From Paulinella micropora (lineage: Eukaryota > Cercozoa > Imbricatea > Euglyphida): DNA of 64,000 nt. A program made the translations under genes and the position numbers. Of the stretch, positions 29,946-40,801 are shown piece by piece. Under the pieces are notes generated by a model. That model was not told the DNA's origin and searched no databases. It worked only from the letters and a program-made list of their open reading frames with translations. The stretch is from contig BJOX01000334.1 of the NCBI GenBank assembly GCA_009731375.1, positions 324,324 to 388,323 on the forward strand, given 5' to 3'. Each line of letters starts with the position of its first letter. Position 1 is the first letter of the stretch.

Positions 29946-31350
29946 AGCAAATATGATGACCAGACAGAGGGAGGTTTCATGAGGAGAAGAGGACATAAGG
30001 CGGGAGAGTACGCATTTTGTTACATCGATGACATTATCGTGTACTCCAATACGATGGAAGAGCACATCGACCATCTAACAGACATTTTCAGGCGTATCAA
30101 ACTATTTGGCCTGAAATGTAATTTGAAGAAATGTCNNNNNNNNNNATCAACTCGCAAAGACAAGTGTGACATATTTGGGGTACGAAATCTCTTACAATAG
30201 AGTCTCGATATCCAAAGAGAAGAGGGAGGAGATCATGAGACGGCAGAGGCCGAAGAATCGCACAGAGCTGCACTCATTTCTTGCGATGGCGCAATATTAC
30301 AGCCAGTTCATACCCAATTGGGGTGCAACTCGGGCTAAGTTGGAGAGAATGATCGACTTCGGTGATTTTGAGAAGTGGGATGATGAAGCCTTAGAAGCGT
30401 ACAACACGCTCAAAGATCTCATCTACAAAGATCCGAAGGATGGCGGACTCGTGCTGATGATGCCCGACTTTTCGAAGCAATTCGTAGTCGACACAGACGC
30501 ATCAAAGTTCGCGATCGGCGCAGTCTTACAACAGGAAGATGAGGAGAAAAAGTTGCGCCCGATCATGTTTATAAGTAGAAAGTTGTGCTCGGCGGAGCGA
30601 AACTATTGTACGAGACAGAGAGAGGCACTGGCGGTGGTCTGGGCCCTCAAACGGTTGAGAGAGTATTTATGGGGTGGACCTCAGTTTATAGTAAGGACTG
30701 ATCACCAGAATTTACTATGGCTGATGAATCATGAACAGACTGGCCGTCTAGCGAGATGGCAGGCATTCTTGTCATGTTTCAATTTTACAATGGTCCATCT
30801 ACCCGGCAAGCGAAATGTTGTCGCTGACAGCCTCTCCAGGCTAGAGTTTCACTCAGAAGTGGCAGCTCTCGTATCATCAGCAGAAATGGAGGATCTATCC
30901 CCAGACTGCACATACGAAGTGCATCATATCGAGTCGATGCAGATGGCGAGAGGGGTCCGATATAACCGATCGGGTCTACGTCATAGCCCGCAAGGTCCGG
31001 ATCATGGGATATGTTGCACAGCACATGTCCTCGAGGATGCTGAGTGGTCCTATGAAGCATATGAGAATATGAAGGCGGAGATAAAACAAGAAGAGATTAA
31101 GCAAGAAACATATGCGGAACCCCCGCAGGAGAACAAGGAGGAGTTAGACGAAAACCCTGAGAGGATAGGAGTGCAGCTAGAGGATGGGACTATCCACATA
31201 GCCTCACCCACTGCATGGAGACAGCAACAGGCTCTCGATCCGGAGTTCAAAGAGCTAATACAGCTATACAAGAACCCGAACGAGCTGAAAATGACGAAGG
31301 AGATTAAGGAGCAACAGAAGGAGATGGGGTGGAGAGACGGTCTCTTGTAG
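29946..31350 (+). CDS. pol: pol, part 2: reverse transcriptase catalytic end and RNase H
   Basis: The catalytic CYIDDIIVYS motif (tacatcgatgac at 30021) lies in the +2 phase relative to part 1. A 10-N gap at 30136 then returns the frame to the first phase. After YLGYEIS comes the connection domain and RNase H: DTDASKFAIGAVLQQ, SRKLCSAERNYCTRQREALA (catalytic Glu), TDHQNLLWL and VVADSLSRL, so all four acidic residues are present. The frame ends at TAG 31348-31350, and the integrase follows in the same phase. Confidence 0.82.
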
Positions 31351-33369
31351 TACAAAGGCCAACACGGGCGCTATGCATCACAACCAGACAAATGGACTCT
31401 CTGGGTTCCTGAGAAACTCAGACACATCATTTTTGTCGCTGCTCATAACTGCCCACTACTGGCGCACCCGGGCCGACAAAGAACGCATATGTTCATTTCG
31501 AGACGATTCTGGTGGAAGAAGATGAAGGAGAATATTGATGAACAGGTCAATGCATGCATCCCATGCAAGACATCCAAAACACCATTGAAGGCAAATTTTG
31601 GCCTGATGGGGACTTTTCCTTTACACTTAGGAATGTTCGAGTTCTTACACACTGATCATGTAGGACCTTTCCCGGTCACGACGGAAGGTTACAGATACCT
31701 TCTAACGGCCATAGACAGAGCCACCAACTATGTATGGGTGGTCCCAGTCAAAGACGTTACGGGCGAAACAACAGCCAAGGCGTTGATTGACAGGATCATC
31801 TCACAGATTGGGGTGCCGAGAAAAATATGCTCAGATCGAGGCTCTGACTTTAATAATGAAGTCATCGACAAGCTATCTGCATATTACGGCATGAAATGGC
31901 AATATGTCACCGCCTATAACCCCAGAGCGAACGGCAAGATAGAGCGGGTGCATAGACCCCTCAAGGCCGCGCTGAAGATGTATTGTATGAAGAAGGAGAA
32001 CCAAAAGGCATGGGTGGAGGCAGCATCCTCGTTTGCCTTTGCTATGAATTGCCTACCCTCTACAGCGTTAGGTGGTTCAAAAGGTTCCGTCTCGCCATAC
32101 CAATTGGTATATGGGCGTGAGCCCGCCATCCCAGCCTCACTGCTGCACCCAAAAGATTCATGGGCAGATCAGGATGAGCTGTTTGGGGTGAGACTTCGGG
32201 CGAAGATGGAGGCGGAGCAAATAGTACAGGCGCATAGGGAGGCGGAGCGCAGGAAGACTGATGCTGAAGGTGTCAGGCAGGCACACCTGGATCAAGTCAG
32301 ATTTCAGGTCGGGGATATTGTACTACTGTATCATCCTCAGGTTCCTCAGGGAGTCAGCTCGAAGCTGTTCATCCACTGGAAAGGACCATACCAGATCATG
32401 GAACAGATGGGGCCTTTGAATTATAAAATCAGGGGCAGAGGGAAAGTTCAAATAGTCAATGTACGAAGGCTGATTAAGTATGATCCCTTCCTACTTGAAG
32501 ATGAGTCCGTTGATCAAGCACTCAAACGGATGGAGGCTGACTTTAAAGAGGTCCCACCAATCCGTCAGGAGGATATCTCGGAACGGGATGCCTACAGGGC
32601 ACCAATTGCGGAGAAGGAGGAGGCTGAGCTGGAGAACAAGCGGGCCACCGACCGCAAAAGTGCGGCGGGGACTCAGACCCGCAAAAGGGTGGAGTCGAAC
32701 GTGCCGGAAGGAAAGTTCACGGAGGCGCAAATAAGGAGAGCGCAAAATGACCTTATCTACGACCGACCGAGAAAGGCGATAAGGACGGCACGTTCGCAAG
32801 GAGTCCATCAAGAGGGGAGCGATGACGGAGATCAAGACCCTCGCGCGGGCAATGACACTCTCGTTCACCCCAGTTGGAAAGAAGGAGATGCGATTGGACA
32901 TATTTCATGGGCCAAAGACGCTTTTTACTTGGTGAGGCCTGCGGCTCAACACGTAGCCGATGACACGCTCTCAGATTTATATCTCATGAGAGTCATGGCA
33001 GTACCTCACAAACGCCATACGCGATCGAATCGAATTTCGACTGCGGCACAAATAATACAACCAGTCTTACATTTCTGGAGGAGTCTGGATCCAGTGGAAG
33101 ATCCTAAAGTAAGACAATACCTTCCAGTATATAAAGACGCCAAGAAACTTGAGACATGGGATGATACCATATCTCCCACAGATAAAGATCATACCGCGTG
33201 GACCATACAAGCACTACCACGAGGGGTGCTAGACATTCCTTTTGACTTGGCACAAGGCGCAATCCCTCACAAAATCTGGGACGTCCTCGAACAGTCTACC
33301 TTAGACTTAACTTTGGTTGGAGGTCCTCCACCAGGTAAAGGAGTCCGCGCGCGTAAACGGCGTCTATAG
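31351..33369 (+). CDS. pol: pol, part 3: integrase with GPY/F module and long C-terminal extension
   Basis: Directly after the TAG the phase stays open and encodes the HHCC zinc domain (AAHNCPLLAHPGRQRTH, CIPC). The catalytic core has TDHVGPFP, CSDRGSDF and GKIERVHR, the D,D,E triad. VGDIVLLYHPQ and HWKGPYQIMEQMGPLNY form the GPY/F module that contacts DNA. About 290 further residues follow (32500-33369) with no recognised domain: Arg/Lys/Glu-rich first, then a folded-looking part (AKDAFYLVRPAAQHV, YLPVYKDAKKLETWDDTI) and a basic tail KGVRARKRRL. No chromodomain is recognised. The frame ends at TAG 33367. Confidence 0.85.
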   Translation, partial: YKGQHGRYASQPDKWTLWVPEKLRHIIFVAAHNCPLLAHPGRQRTHMFISRRFWWKKMKENIDEQVNACIPCKTSKTPLKANFGLMGTFPLHLGMFEFLHTDHVGPFPVTTEGYRYLLTAIDRATNYVWVVPVKDVTGETTAKALIDRIISQIGVPRKICSDRGSDFNNEVIDKLSAYYGMKWQYVTAYNPRANGKIERVHRPLKAALKMYCMKKENQKAWVEAASSFAFAMNCLPSTALGGSKGSVSPYQLVYGREPAIPASLLHPKDSWADQDELFGVRLRAKMEAEQIVQAHREAERRKTDAEGVRQAHLDQVRFQVGDIVLLYHPQVPQGVSSKLFIHWKGPYQIMEQMGPLNYKIRGRGKVQIVNVRRLIKYDPFLLEDESVDQALKRMEADFKEVPPIRQEDISERDAYRAPIAEKEEAELENKRATDRKSAAGTQTRKRVESNVPEGKFTEAQIRRAQNDLIYDRPRKAIRTARSQGVHQEGSDDGDQDPRAGNDTLVHPSWKEGDAIGHISWAKDAFYLVRPAAQHVADDTLSDLYLMRVMAVPHKRHTRSNRISTAAQIIQPVLHFWRSLDPVEDPKVRQYLPVYKDAKKLETWDDTISPTDKDHTAWTIQALPRGVLDIPFDLAQGAIPHKIWDVLEQSTLDLTLVGGPPPGKGVRARKRRL

Positions 33370-34183
33370 TAAGTATTTTTTTTTCTAGAAGTATTGTGGA
33401 CCTGATCGATTGCGAACATAGCATTGATCCAATATCGTCCCGACAACCTTACTTAGATATTAAAGCTACTACAGCATTCATTCTTCTAGAGATTAACAAG
33501 ACACAGCTGACAAAAAATAGGCATTCTATTCTCTTGCTTCGGCAGATGCAGACGAGACGGCCACGAAACAGCACCGTTACGGGATCGCTATTTGAGTGAG
33601 CGATGGTGTTTCCTGGATACGACCCGCATTAGTACCAGAATGATGATTTAGACTCTACAGTCTAATCAAGAACTGATATATTTTAATAACATGAACTGCT
33701 ACACCGGATTCCATCGATCTCTACTTGTATCGGCATATCGCAAGGTTAGGGCGCACTCAACCCAACTTCGGATATAGTCGTCAGACTTGATCACCTGACA
33801 CTATATTAAATGATACCGATTTATACAAGGGTATGTCTTCACAAAAAGTAAATGTATTTATGGAAACCGACGACCGGTTATTACATATATATGGAAATGG
33901 CGACATTACATTATTACTCAACCATAAAACATTATACTTGGACATACTGCACAAATATCTTATCGACAGAAGAAAGAGGAAGATTTTAATATAGATACTG
34001 AATGTGCTAGAGTATATATACGATTGGTACCGGGGCAAGTATCATTGTTGTTTTATAACGGCTAATTCGTGGGTTGATATATCTTCATACATAACTCTAA
34101 ACGAATCTTAGTCAGAAAAGAAATCAGTTCAAAGCGTATATGCCGGAAACGAAGTTCCGCCATAAAAAACTGGGAGGGGGTAC
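33370..34183 (+). other. 3' untranslated part of the retrotransposon with polypurine tract
   Basis: No long frame on the + strand. It ends in aactgggagggggtac, whose G-rich purine run at 34171-34180 directly precedes the TG of the 3' LTR and would prime plus-strand synthesis. Confidence 0.7.
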
Positions 34184-34298
34184 TGTGGACATCACCCCCC
34201 GAATTATCCGGTAAAAAACTTATTTATAGATTTCGCCTGGCCGGACACGTCTGAAATGCCAATTTGATCCTGATCTTTGGCGGCTTTTTGTCTTTGCG
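34184..34298 (+). repeat. 3' LTR, recognisable part
   Basis: Matches 24117-24231 with three substitutions. The following sequence to about 34559 probably belongs to the same LTR. It has a TATA-like tatataaataaa near 34379, but it is not shared with the 5' side. Confidence 0.75.
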
Positions 34299-34709
34299 CC
34301 CTAACGATAATATTATCCGGCGTAAAAAGTAGTACCGGTTACTTGTCTTAATATTATCGTTTTCAACCGGCTCAAAAGTATATAAATAAAAACGGATATA
34401 ACCATATTGATATCTTGACGAGATATAGCTAATCTATACATCACTGTGTATAGGGGTATCATTGAAGAAAAGGTCGCCGGCATATTTACCTATCTGCGCC
34501 TACAATCCCCCCTCCCCGTCTTATACGGGAACCAAACTACTAGTTAATAGGCCCCGGGGTGTGTGTGTCCTTGCGGCTGGTCGTCTAGCCTTTGAATCTT
34601 CGCTTCTTTGCGGACTTCTGTCCCGCTTGCTTGCCTTGGCCTGCACAGTACACGTCACGTGTCGTGACTCCAGCGTTTGCGTTTGCGTTTGCGTTTGCGT
34701 GCAGTGGGC

Positions 34710-35590
34710 GTACCCATCTGGAGCAGGAGTGACTCCTGTCCGGGCATGTACGCGCCGAACTTTTCCGCCGCCGGGAATTGTTGCATCAGGAGGTCTGCTT
34801 CCCCGTCGAACGCGGCGCGCCAGCCCGCCACGTGGCCGTTTGGCATCAGTGTGAGCGTTCCGTCTTCCGCAATGTCCGGGAATGGCAGTTTCATGTGTGC
34901 CTGCTGTTTCGGGCAGGGCACCCAATCACCGTCGTCCGGTCTCCGCACCTTCGATTCCCCCGCCATGTATCTGCGGGTGTACCGCTTCATAGCTATGGTG
35001 TGTTGTGGGGTGCCCGGGTATGTGTGCCAAGTTGAACGCGGACACGACTCACCCATAAGACACGGCCACACCCAAAACCGACTATCCTGTTGACTGTTGA
35101 AACCGATAGCGTGATGCCAATAGCAAAAGGGCGGCTGACTTGACCGCTGGAGCAGTACCAAGCTGAACAACTGAACAGAAGCAAAAGGGTTCGTGGTCGA
35201 GGCCTGACAAGCTGACACAGTGTTTGTGCATCTTTACAAAAAAACTTCGTCTCCTTTTTTGTTGTAGTGCTCGTCAGCCGCTTGCCTGTGTACTTTGTTT
35301 TTTTACTTGATTCAAACAGACTCGCACGGATTGCCGGGCGAGTGCAAGGGCACAATATGGCCCTCCTGCATAAATGCGAAAGGTGCAACCGCATGAACCG
35401 GAAACGGCAATAACTCCGCGTAATGTTGGGTGTTGTAGTAGCAGTTGCTTAGCACTAACATTAAGGCAATGCGCACGGGTTCGCTGCTTTGCTCGCTCTG
35501 CGTCGGATCCACAGGAATATCTTTCGCCATGACATGGAACAGTCCCGTGTAAATCTTCGGCGCAACCAGGCTTCGGGTACACCGCGACAT
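34710..35590 (-). CDS. Unrecognised GC-rich reading frame, perhaps two exons
   Basis: Exon-like pieces are 35312-35590 (IYTGLFHVMAKDIPVDPT, MLVLSNCYYNTQHYAELLPF, APFAFMQEGHIVPLHSP) and about 34710-34992 (MKRYTRRYMAGESKVRRPDD, KLPFPDIAEDGTLTLMPNGH, FDGEADLLMQQFPAAEKFGA). An acceptor-like caccatag precedes the second, gtaaaa follows the first, and gtacgc follows the last. Residue composition looks protein-like and GC content resembles the host exons. I do not recognise a family. Other frames over 35460-35826 are also open, so the 5' part is unsure. Confidence 0.35.
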
Positions 35591-35599
35591 AACTCAAAG

Positions 35600-36088
35600 T
35601 AGCGCCCTGAGGGACGTACGGTCGTACCCTCGGCCCAGCGTACGCTATGAACTCTCTTTGGACTCCGTCGGACGGCGAGCGGGAGACGCACTGCGGGTGT
35701 TTTTGCTCGTGAGTCTTCTTTTCGTCTAGGCTGGAGTTGTGTGCCGCAGCTTCTCTTCTCCACGTACATTTTGCTCACCCACCCATTGACTTTATTGCAC
35801 GCCTTGTGGGACGGTTTAACAGACATATTTCTTCCCTTGTTTCTTGTCTAGTTGCGTGCTAGTTTATGTTGCTCTTTAGGTGGCGATGTTTTGTTTTCTA
35901 TAGTATTGTAAGAGTCGAGGGACAAGTACAAGAGACCTTATATTTATGGTCCAACCATACACACGTTTTAGTTACATGGTATGTTAGTGTATTGCGTGTG
36001 TAAAGAGCCAAGGGGCGTTAAGATTTTAGTCAAGAGGCCAGGGGCTCATGTGGTAGCCCAGAGCCCACTCCATATCATTTTGAGATGA

Positions 36089-36136
<48 letters not shown>

Positions 36137-36741
36137 TGAGAGCACAGGTTCAGATAGACATAGGCAGAACAGTCATCATGGCTGGAAAACATAAGCCAAA
36201 TTACCGTATGTTGCGGACATTTTTCATGTGTTGAGCGGTGCTCATGCAGCTGTTGTGTCTTTGATTGACATGTGTGTGGGCTAGCGTTTGTGTGTGGTGT
36301 CCGCGAGTTGTTCCTTTTACTCCCCACTCTGTGTACATTCAGTCTCAAGCGTTTGTTGAGGTGGGGGGAGTGTTTGTTGAGAACATGACTCACACATGCC
36401 CATACCTAGCATCTGGCCATGGGTGGATGGTGACTGGCTTTATTTCATTTGTTTATGCTCTCGTGAGTCTCTTGGTTTTGACATTAGTTGATGGCACATT
36501 CTTTTCTGTTACGGCCGTCTATGCTTTCTCGTTGTGGAGTTCACTTTGAGACTTTTTCCCCTTTCCTCTGCTTTGGTGTGAGACTTGTCTTCGGTCTTGT
36601 TTTCTTCGACGTTTTGGGTTGCGGCTTTGGGTCTGCGCGTGGGCAGCGTTTGGGCAAGAAGCTGGTGAGCTCATGGCGCTGCACCATCGGTGGGTCTGTC
36701 TTTCCTGACAGACCCCAATGCCGTCAGTCTTTCTTTCCTTT
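35600..36741. other. Gene-free stretch with GA tract and a diverged copy of the downstream LTR element
   Basis: A GA tract lies at 36089-36136. From about 36640 the sequence resembles the internal part of the tandem element that follows (atggcgc..., then cggtgggtctgtc...tgacagacccc), so a diverged copy starts here and runs into the 609-base gap at 36742-37350. Confidence 0.5.
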
Positions 36742-37350
36742 NNNNNNNNNNNNNNNNNNNNNNNNNNNNNNNNNNNNNNNNNNNNNNNNNNNNNNNNNNN
36801 NNNNNNNNNNNNNNNNNNNNNNNNNNNNNNNNNNNNNNNNNNNNNNNNNNNNNNNNNNNNNNNNNNNNNNNNNNNNNNNNNNNNNNNNNNNNNNNNNNNN
36901 NNNNNNNNNNNNNNNNNNNNNNNNNNNNNNNNNNNNNNNNNNNNNNNNNNNNNNNNNNNNNNNNNNNNNNNNNNNNNNNNNNNNNNNNNNNNNNNNNNNN
37001 NNNNNNNNNNNNNNNNNNNNNNNNNNNNNNNNNNNNNNNNNNNNNNNNNNNNNNNNNNNNNNNNNNNNNNNNNNNNNNNNNNNNNNNNNNNNNNNNNNNN
37101 NNNNNNNNNNNNNNNNNNNNNNNNNNNNNNNNNNNNNNNNNNNNNNNNNNNNNNNNNNNNNNNNNNNNNNNNNNNNNNNNNNNNNNNNNNNNNNNNNNNN
37201 NNNNNNNNNNNNNNNNNNNNNNNNNNNNNNNNNNNNNNNNNNNNNNNNNNNNNNNNNNNNNNNNNNNNNNNNNNNNNNNNNNNNNNNNNNNNNNNNNNNN
37301 NNNNNNNNNNNNNNNNNNNNNNNNNNNNNNNNNNNNNNNNNNNNNNNNNN
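36742..37350. other. Assembly gap (609 N)
   Basis: The left flank is a diverged internal segment of the LTR element and the right flank is the near-identical array. The break falls where similar copies meet. Confidence 0.95.
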
Positions 37351-37926
37351 TATTGTGGGTGATCCTATTTACATTCATATGCATGGCGTCATTGTTTTTC
37401 TTTTACATGTTGGGTTACATGCGGTGATGTTGTACGTAATTAACTTGCGACTTTATCTGTTGCTTTGTGCTTGGCTTAAGGTTAAGCAAGTGGATAGTAA
37501 CTGCGTGCATTTACATCTGGTAATTGTTTATGCTTTGTCGTACATTTTGTGTTTGTCGTTTGAAGCGAAGTTAGGTTCTGCCATGTTTGTTGTGCATTCA
37601 ATTGGTACGTTGATGTATTTTGGATCATATTTGACTTTGATTGTCTGATATACTTTGTTGATGTATCCGGACAGCCTATCGCCGGGGGCGATTCAGGACA
37701 GTATGTGATTTCTGATATGGCTTGAATGTTTCTTCTGGTCAGACCTAAGAAAATTTTTGCTGTTCTTAAGTAGTAATTTTGTTCATCTGAGTACAGGGTG
37801 AGACTTGCGTGTTGGGTAGTGTTGCACTTGATATGGGGATAGTTTTGCTCTTTATTCCATATGTCTCCTCATGCGTCGGGCTGCGTCTTTGCTGAGATGT
37901 CCTCGGCCCTAATTAAGGGGGAGCAT

Positions 37927-38211
37927 TGGGAAAGTTAATTAGATCCTAGTCCACTACAGCATAACCGTATAATCACGGTAGCTTCACTCTCCTATGTACT
38001 TAATACTTAGTAATTATTCCTGTATTACCATATTTTCTGGTACTGGTGGCGAATTGCATTTACTATGATGGTTCATATATTACCAATTTAGTGAGGTTGG
38101 TTTCTCTTTTTGGTTCTTTTGAATCTCAGTGAAGTCTCAGTAAAATGGTGATAGACAACTGGGATCCCGGAGCCTCCGGTTAACAGGCTAGTTTCCCTAC
38201 CCGGATCTTCA
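37927..38211. repeat. LTR copy 1 of the tandem array
   Basis: 285 bases, TG...CA borders, preceded by the purine tract at 37915-37923. Identical or nearly identical to the copies at 40517 and 43107. Confidence 0.7.
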
Positions 38212-38613
38212 TTTTTGTCAGCCGGGGTGGACAGTCGGTCCTTTGTTGGTTCAGAAGGGGTGTCGAACCATTTTCTTTTTGGTGGGTTCGCAGCATTGTT
38301 TCAGTGCCCGGAAACGTGTTGGTGTTGGCACGGGATGAACCTTTCGTTTCGGGACAGTCGCGCGGGAGCGCGGTTGGGTTGCCCTTTTCAAGCAAGGGGG
38401 GGGGCAAGGAACAGCTTTTGCTTAGCAAGTAAGACATTGATGGAGCGACAGAGTTGGTGGGTTTTCGCCAGTCGCCGGATGGACTGCAGTAGCGCCCATC
38501 GGTGGGAGGATTGCAATGCTTCAGTTTCATTCTCTTCAGTGGTTATTTCAGTGGAGTTGTCGGCTGCGTGGCTATGGCGCGGAGCAGCGGCGACGATGGC
38601 AAGGTTCAACGGT

Positions 38614-38636
38614 GGGTCTGTCTTCGTGACAGACCC
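38614..38636. repeat. Perfect 9-bp hairpin in the array unit
   Basis: GGGTCTGTC and GACAGACCC are separated by TTCGT. It is repeated at 41204-41226. The diverged copy at 36692-36715 keeps both arms but has a different loop (TTTCCT). Confidence 0.8.
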
Positions 38637-40516
38637 CAAATCAGGCCGCCTCCCCTCCTACTCGTTCTTTGTCTTTGTTGTCGGATGATGGAGTTCGCTC
38701 TTCAGTTTACAGTTCTAGGCGAGACACATGTTGCACCTGATGTGCATGTTGTGGTGTGAGCCTCAGAATCGTGGGAGCTCCGCAGCGAGCGTGGGGGAGG
38801 ATGGCACCAGACACCGCTACTTTGTTTTGGTTCGTCTGCGGTGGTTTCCGTCTGGGTCGTTTTCAACAGGCGGTGGTGGCCCCGGTTGTGGGGCATGGTG
38901 GACGTTCTTGTTTGCGACGTTTGGTTCAGAGCTGTTGGTGGCAGGAGCCACAGTGAATTGGTTGGAGTCGCTTTCGGCGGCGGTTGTTTCCCCTCCTTCA
39001 GGAAGGAGGGATGAAGGACCCGGACAGTTGGCTGTCGGGCTTCGGCAGGTTGACTGGATCGGTTGTGTTACTTCGGCAGTTGTGTTCCTTGGAATCGGTT
39101 TTGTACGGCAGCGTGGAGCCGCGGGTGGAGCGGGCTACGGCATTGCCGCTAGTTAGACCAGATCTTTGGTGGTTGGTCCTTTAAGTTATTGGACTTGGTG
39201 CTCGGTGTGAACCCTGCTCTGGACTTAATTTGCTTACGGTTGTTGAGTGTCTCTGCCATGATGCAGTTGGAGGTGTGCCGTTTGTTGCCGTCGTTTCGGT
39301 GGGGTCCCGGGGGAGGCCAGTCGTCCGGGGAGGTGGAACCTTTTCTGCTTTGTGATGGTCGGAGCGCGACGGACGTCTTTCTTCTCCCTCCATCAGGGGA
39401 GGGCGTTGCTTATATTTCCTATTCGATTGTCAGCGGAGGGTAAGGGCAGTATGATGAGCCCATGGCGTTTGGTGCACGTGGTGTTGCTGGTCGGCCGGAT
39501 GTTCTGGAGCAGTTGGCCGCGGGCCGAGGCATTAGGGTTATGTTTGTAGACAGAGGTGGCTGATGTAGGCCAGGAGTTAACGTTGGTCGTTATGACCTAG
39601 CAATGTGTCGCGCCGGGTAGGCGCGGGAGGACGGTGGAGCTTCGCTGTCAGGTCTGATATCGCTACGACGGAAGGCGCTACACTTGGCAGATGGCGGCGA
39701 GGTGGCGAGCTATTTGACGCTCAGTTTCGGGAATGAACATGAAGGTTGAATCCTGGACGGCGGAGCCTGGCGGCGGGGCCGGGGGAGTTCCATAGAAGGC
39801 TGGACGGTGGGTCGCCCTCCGGGGCGGGTCATGCGTCAAATTTGTGGAACGGCGATTTTCCCCTTGATTACTTTTATTGTGTATTGCTCAGTCCATTTTC
39901 TTTCCTTGAAATAGTGGATACGGAGCTAGGGGGAGATACATATTGTGGGTGATCCTATTTACATTCATATGCATGGCGTCATTGTTTTTCTTTTACATGT
40001 TGGGTTACATGCGGTGATGTTGTACGTAATTAACTTGCGACTTTATCTGTTGCTTTGTGCTTGGCTTAAGGTTAAGCAAGTGGATAGTAACTGCGTGCAT
40101 TTACATCTGGTAATTGTTTATGCTTTGTCGTACATTTTGTGTTTGTCGTTTGAAGCGAAGTTAGGTTCTGCCATGTTTGTTGTGCATTCAATTGGTACGT
40201 TGATGTATTTTGGATCATATTTGACTTTGATTGTCTGATATACTTTGTTGATGTATCCGGACAGCCTATCGCCGGGGGCGATTCAGGACAGTATGTGATT
40301 TCTGATATGGCTTGAATATTTCTTCTGGTCAGACCTAAGAAAATTTTTGCTGTTCTTAAGTAGTAATTTTGTTCATCTGAGTACAGGGTGAGACTTGCGT
40401 GTTGGGTAGTGTTGCACTTGATATGGGGATAGTTTTGCTCTTTATTCCATATGTCTCCTCATGCGTCGGGCTGCGTCTTTGCTGAGATGTCCTAGGCCCT
40501 AATTAAGGGGGAGCAT

Positions 40517-40801
40517 TGGGAAAGTTAATTAGATCCTAGTCCACTACAGCATAACCGTATAATCACGGTAGCTTCACTCTCCTATGTACTTAATACTTAG
40601 TAATTATTCCTGTATTACCATATTTTCTGGTACTGGTGGCGAATTGCATTTACTATGATGGTTCATATATTACCAATTTAGTGAGGTTGGTTTCTCTTTT
40701 TGGTTCTTTTGAATCTCAGTGAAGTCTCAGTAAAATGGTGATAGACAACTGGGATCCCGGAGCCTCCGGTTAACAGGCTAGTTTCCCTACCCGGATCTTC
40801 A
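40517..40801. repeat. LTR copy 2 of the tandem array
   Basis: Shared between the two internal regions: 3' LTR of one unit and 5' LTR of the next. Confidence 0.7.

Larger units (their letters stand above)
24117..34559 (+). mobile_element. Ty3/Gypsy-type LTR retrotransposon, full length but mutated
   Basis: A repeat starting TGTGGACATCACCCCCCGAA begins at 24117 and again at 34184, the second copy right after a purine tract (gggaggggg, 34172-34180). Between them are two gag frames and pol in the order protease, reverse transcriptase, RNase H, integrase, which defines the Ty3/Gypsy order. Lesions: a frameshift near 29940, a 10-N gap (30136-30145), and a TAG at 31348. The 3' border is uncertain. 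I place it near 34559, where a TG-rich stretch like the left flank resumes. Confidence 0.85.

Noticed and set aside
34555-34710. GTTTGC hexamers as telomere-like repeat
   Set aside because: Only four units inside GC-rich sequence; not a telomeric array.
38180-39549. Frames of 64-157 codons in the tandem unit, repeated at 40770-42139
   Set aside because: They are low-complexity, overlapping on both strands, and without recognised domains. Repetition is due to the array and not to conservation.
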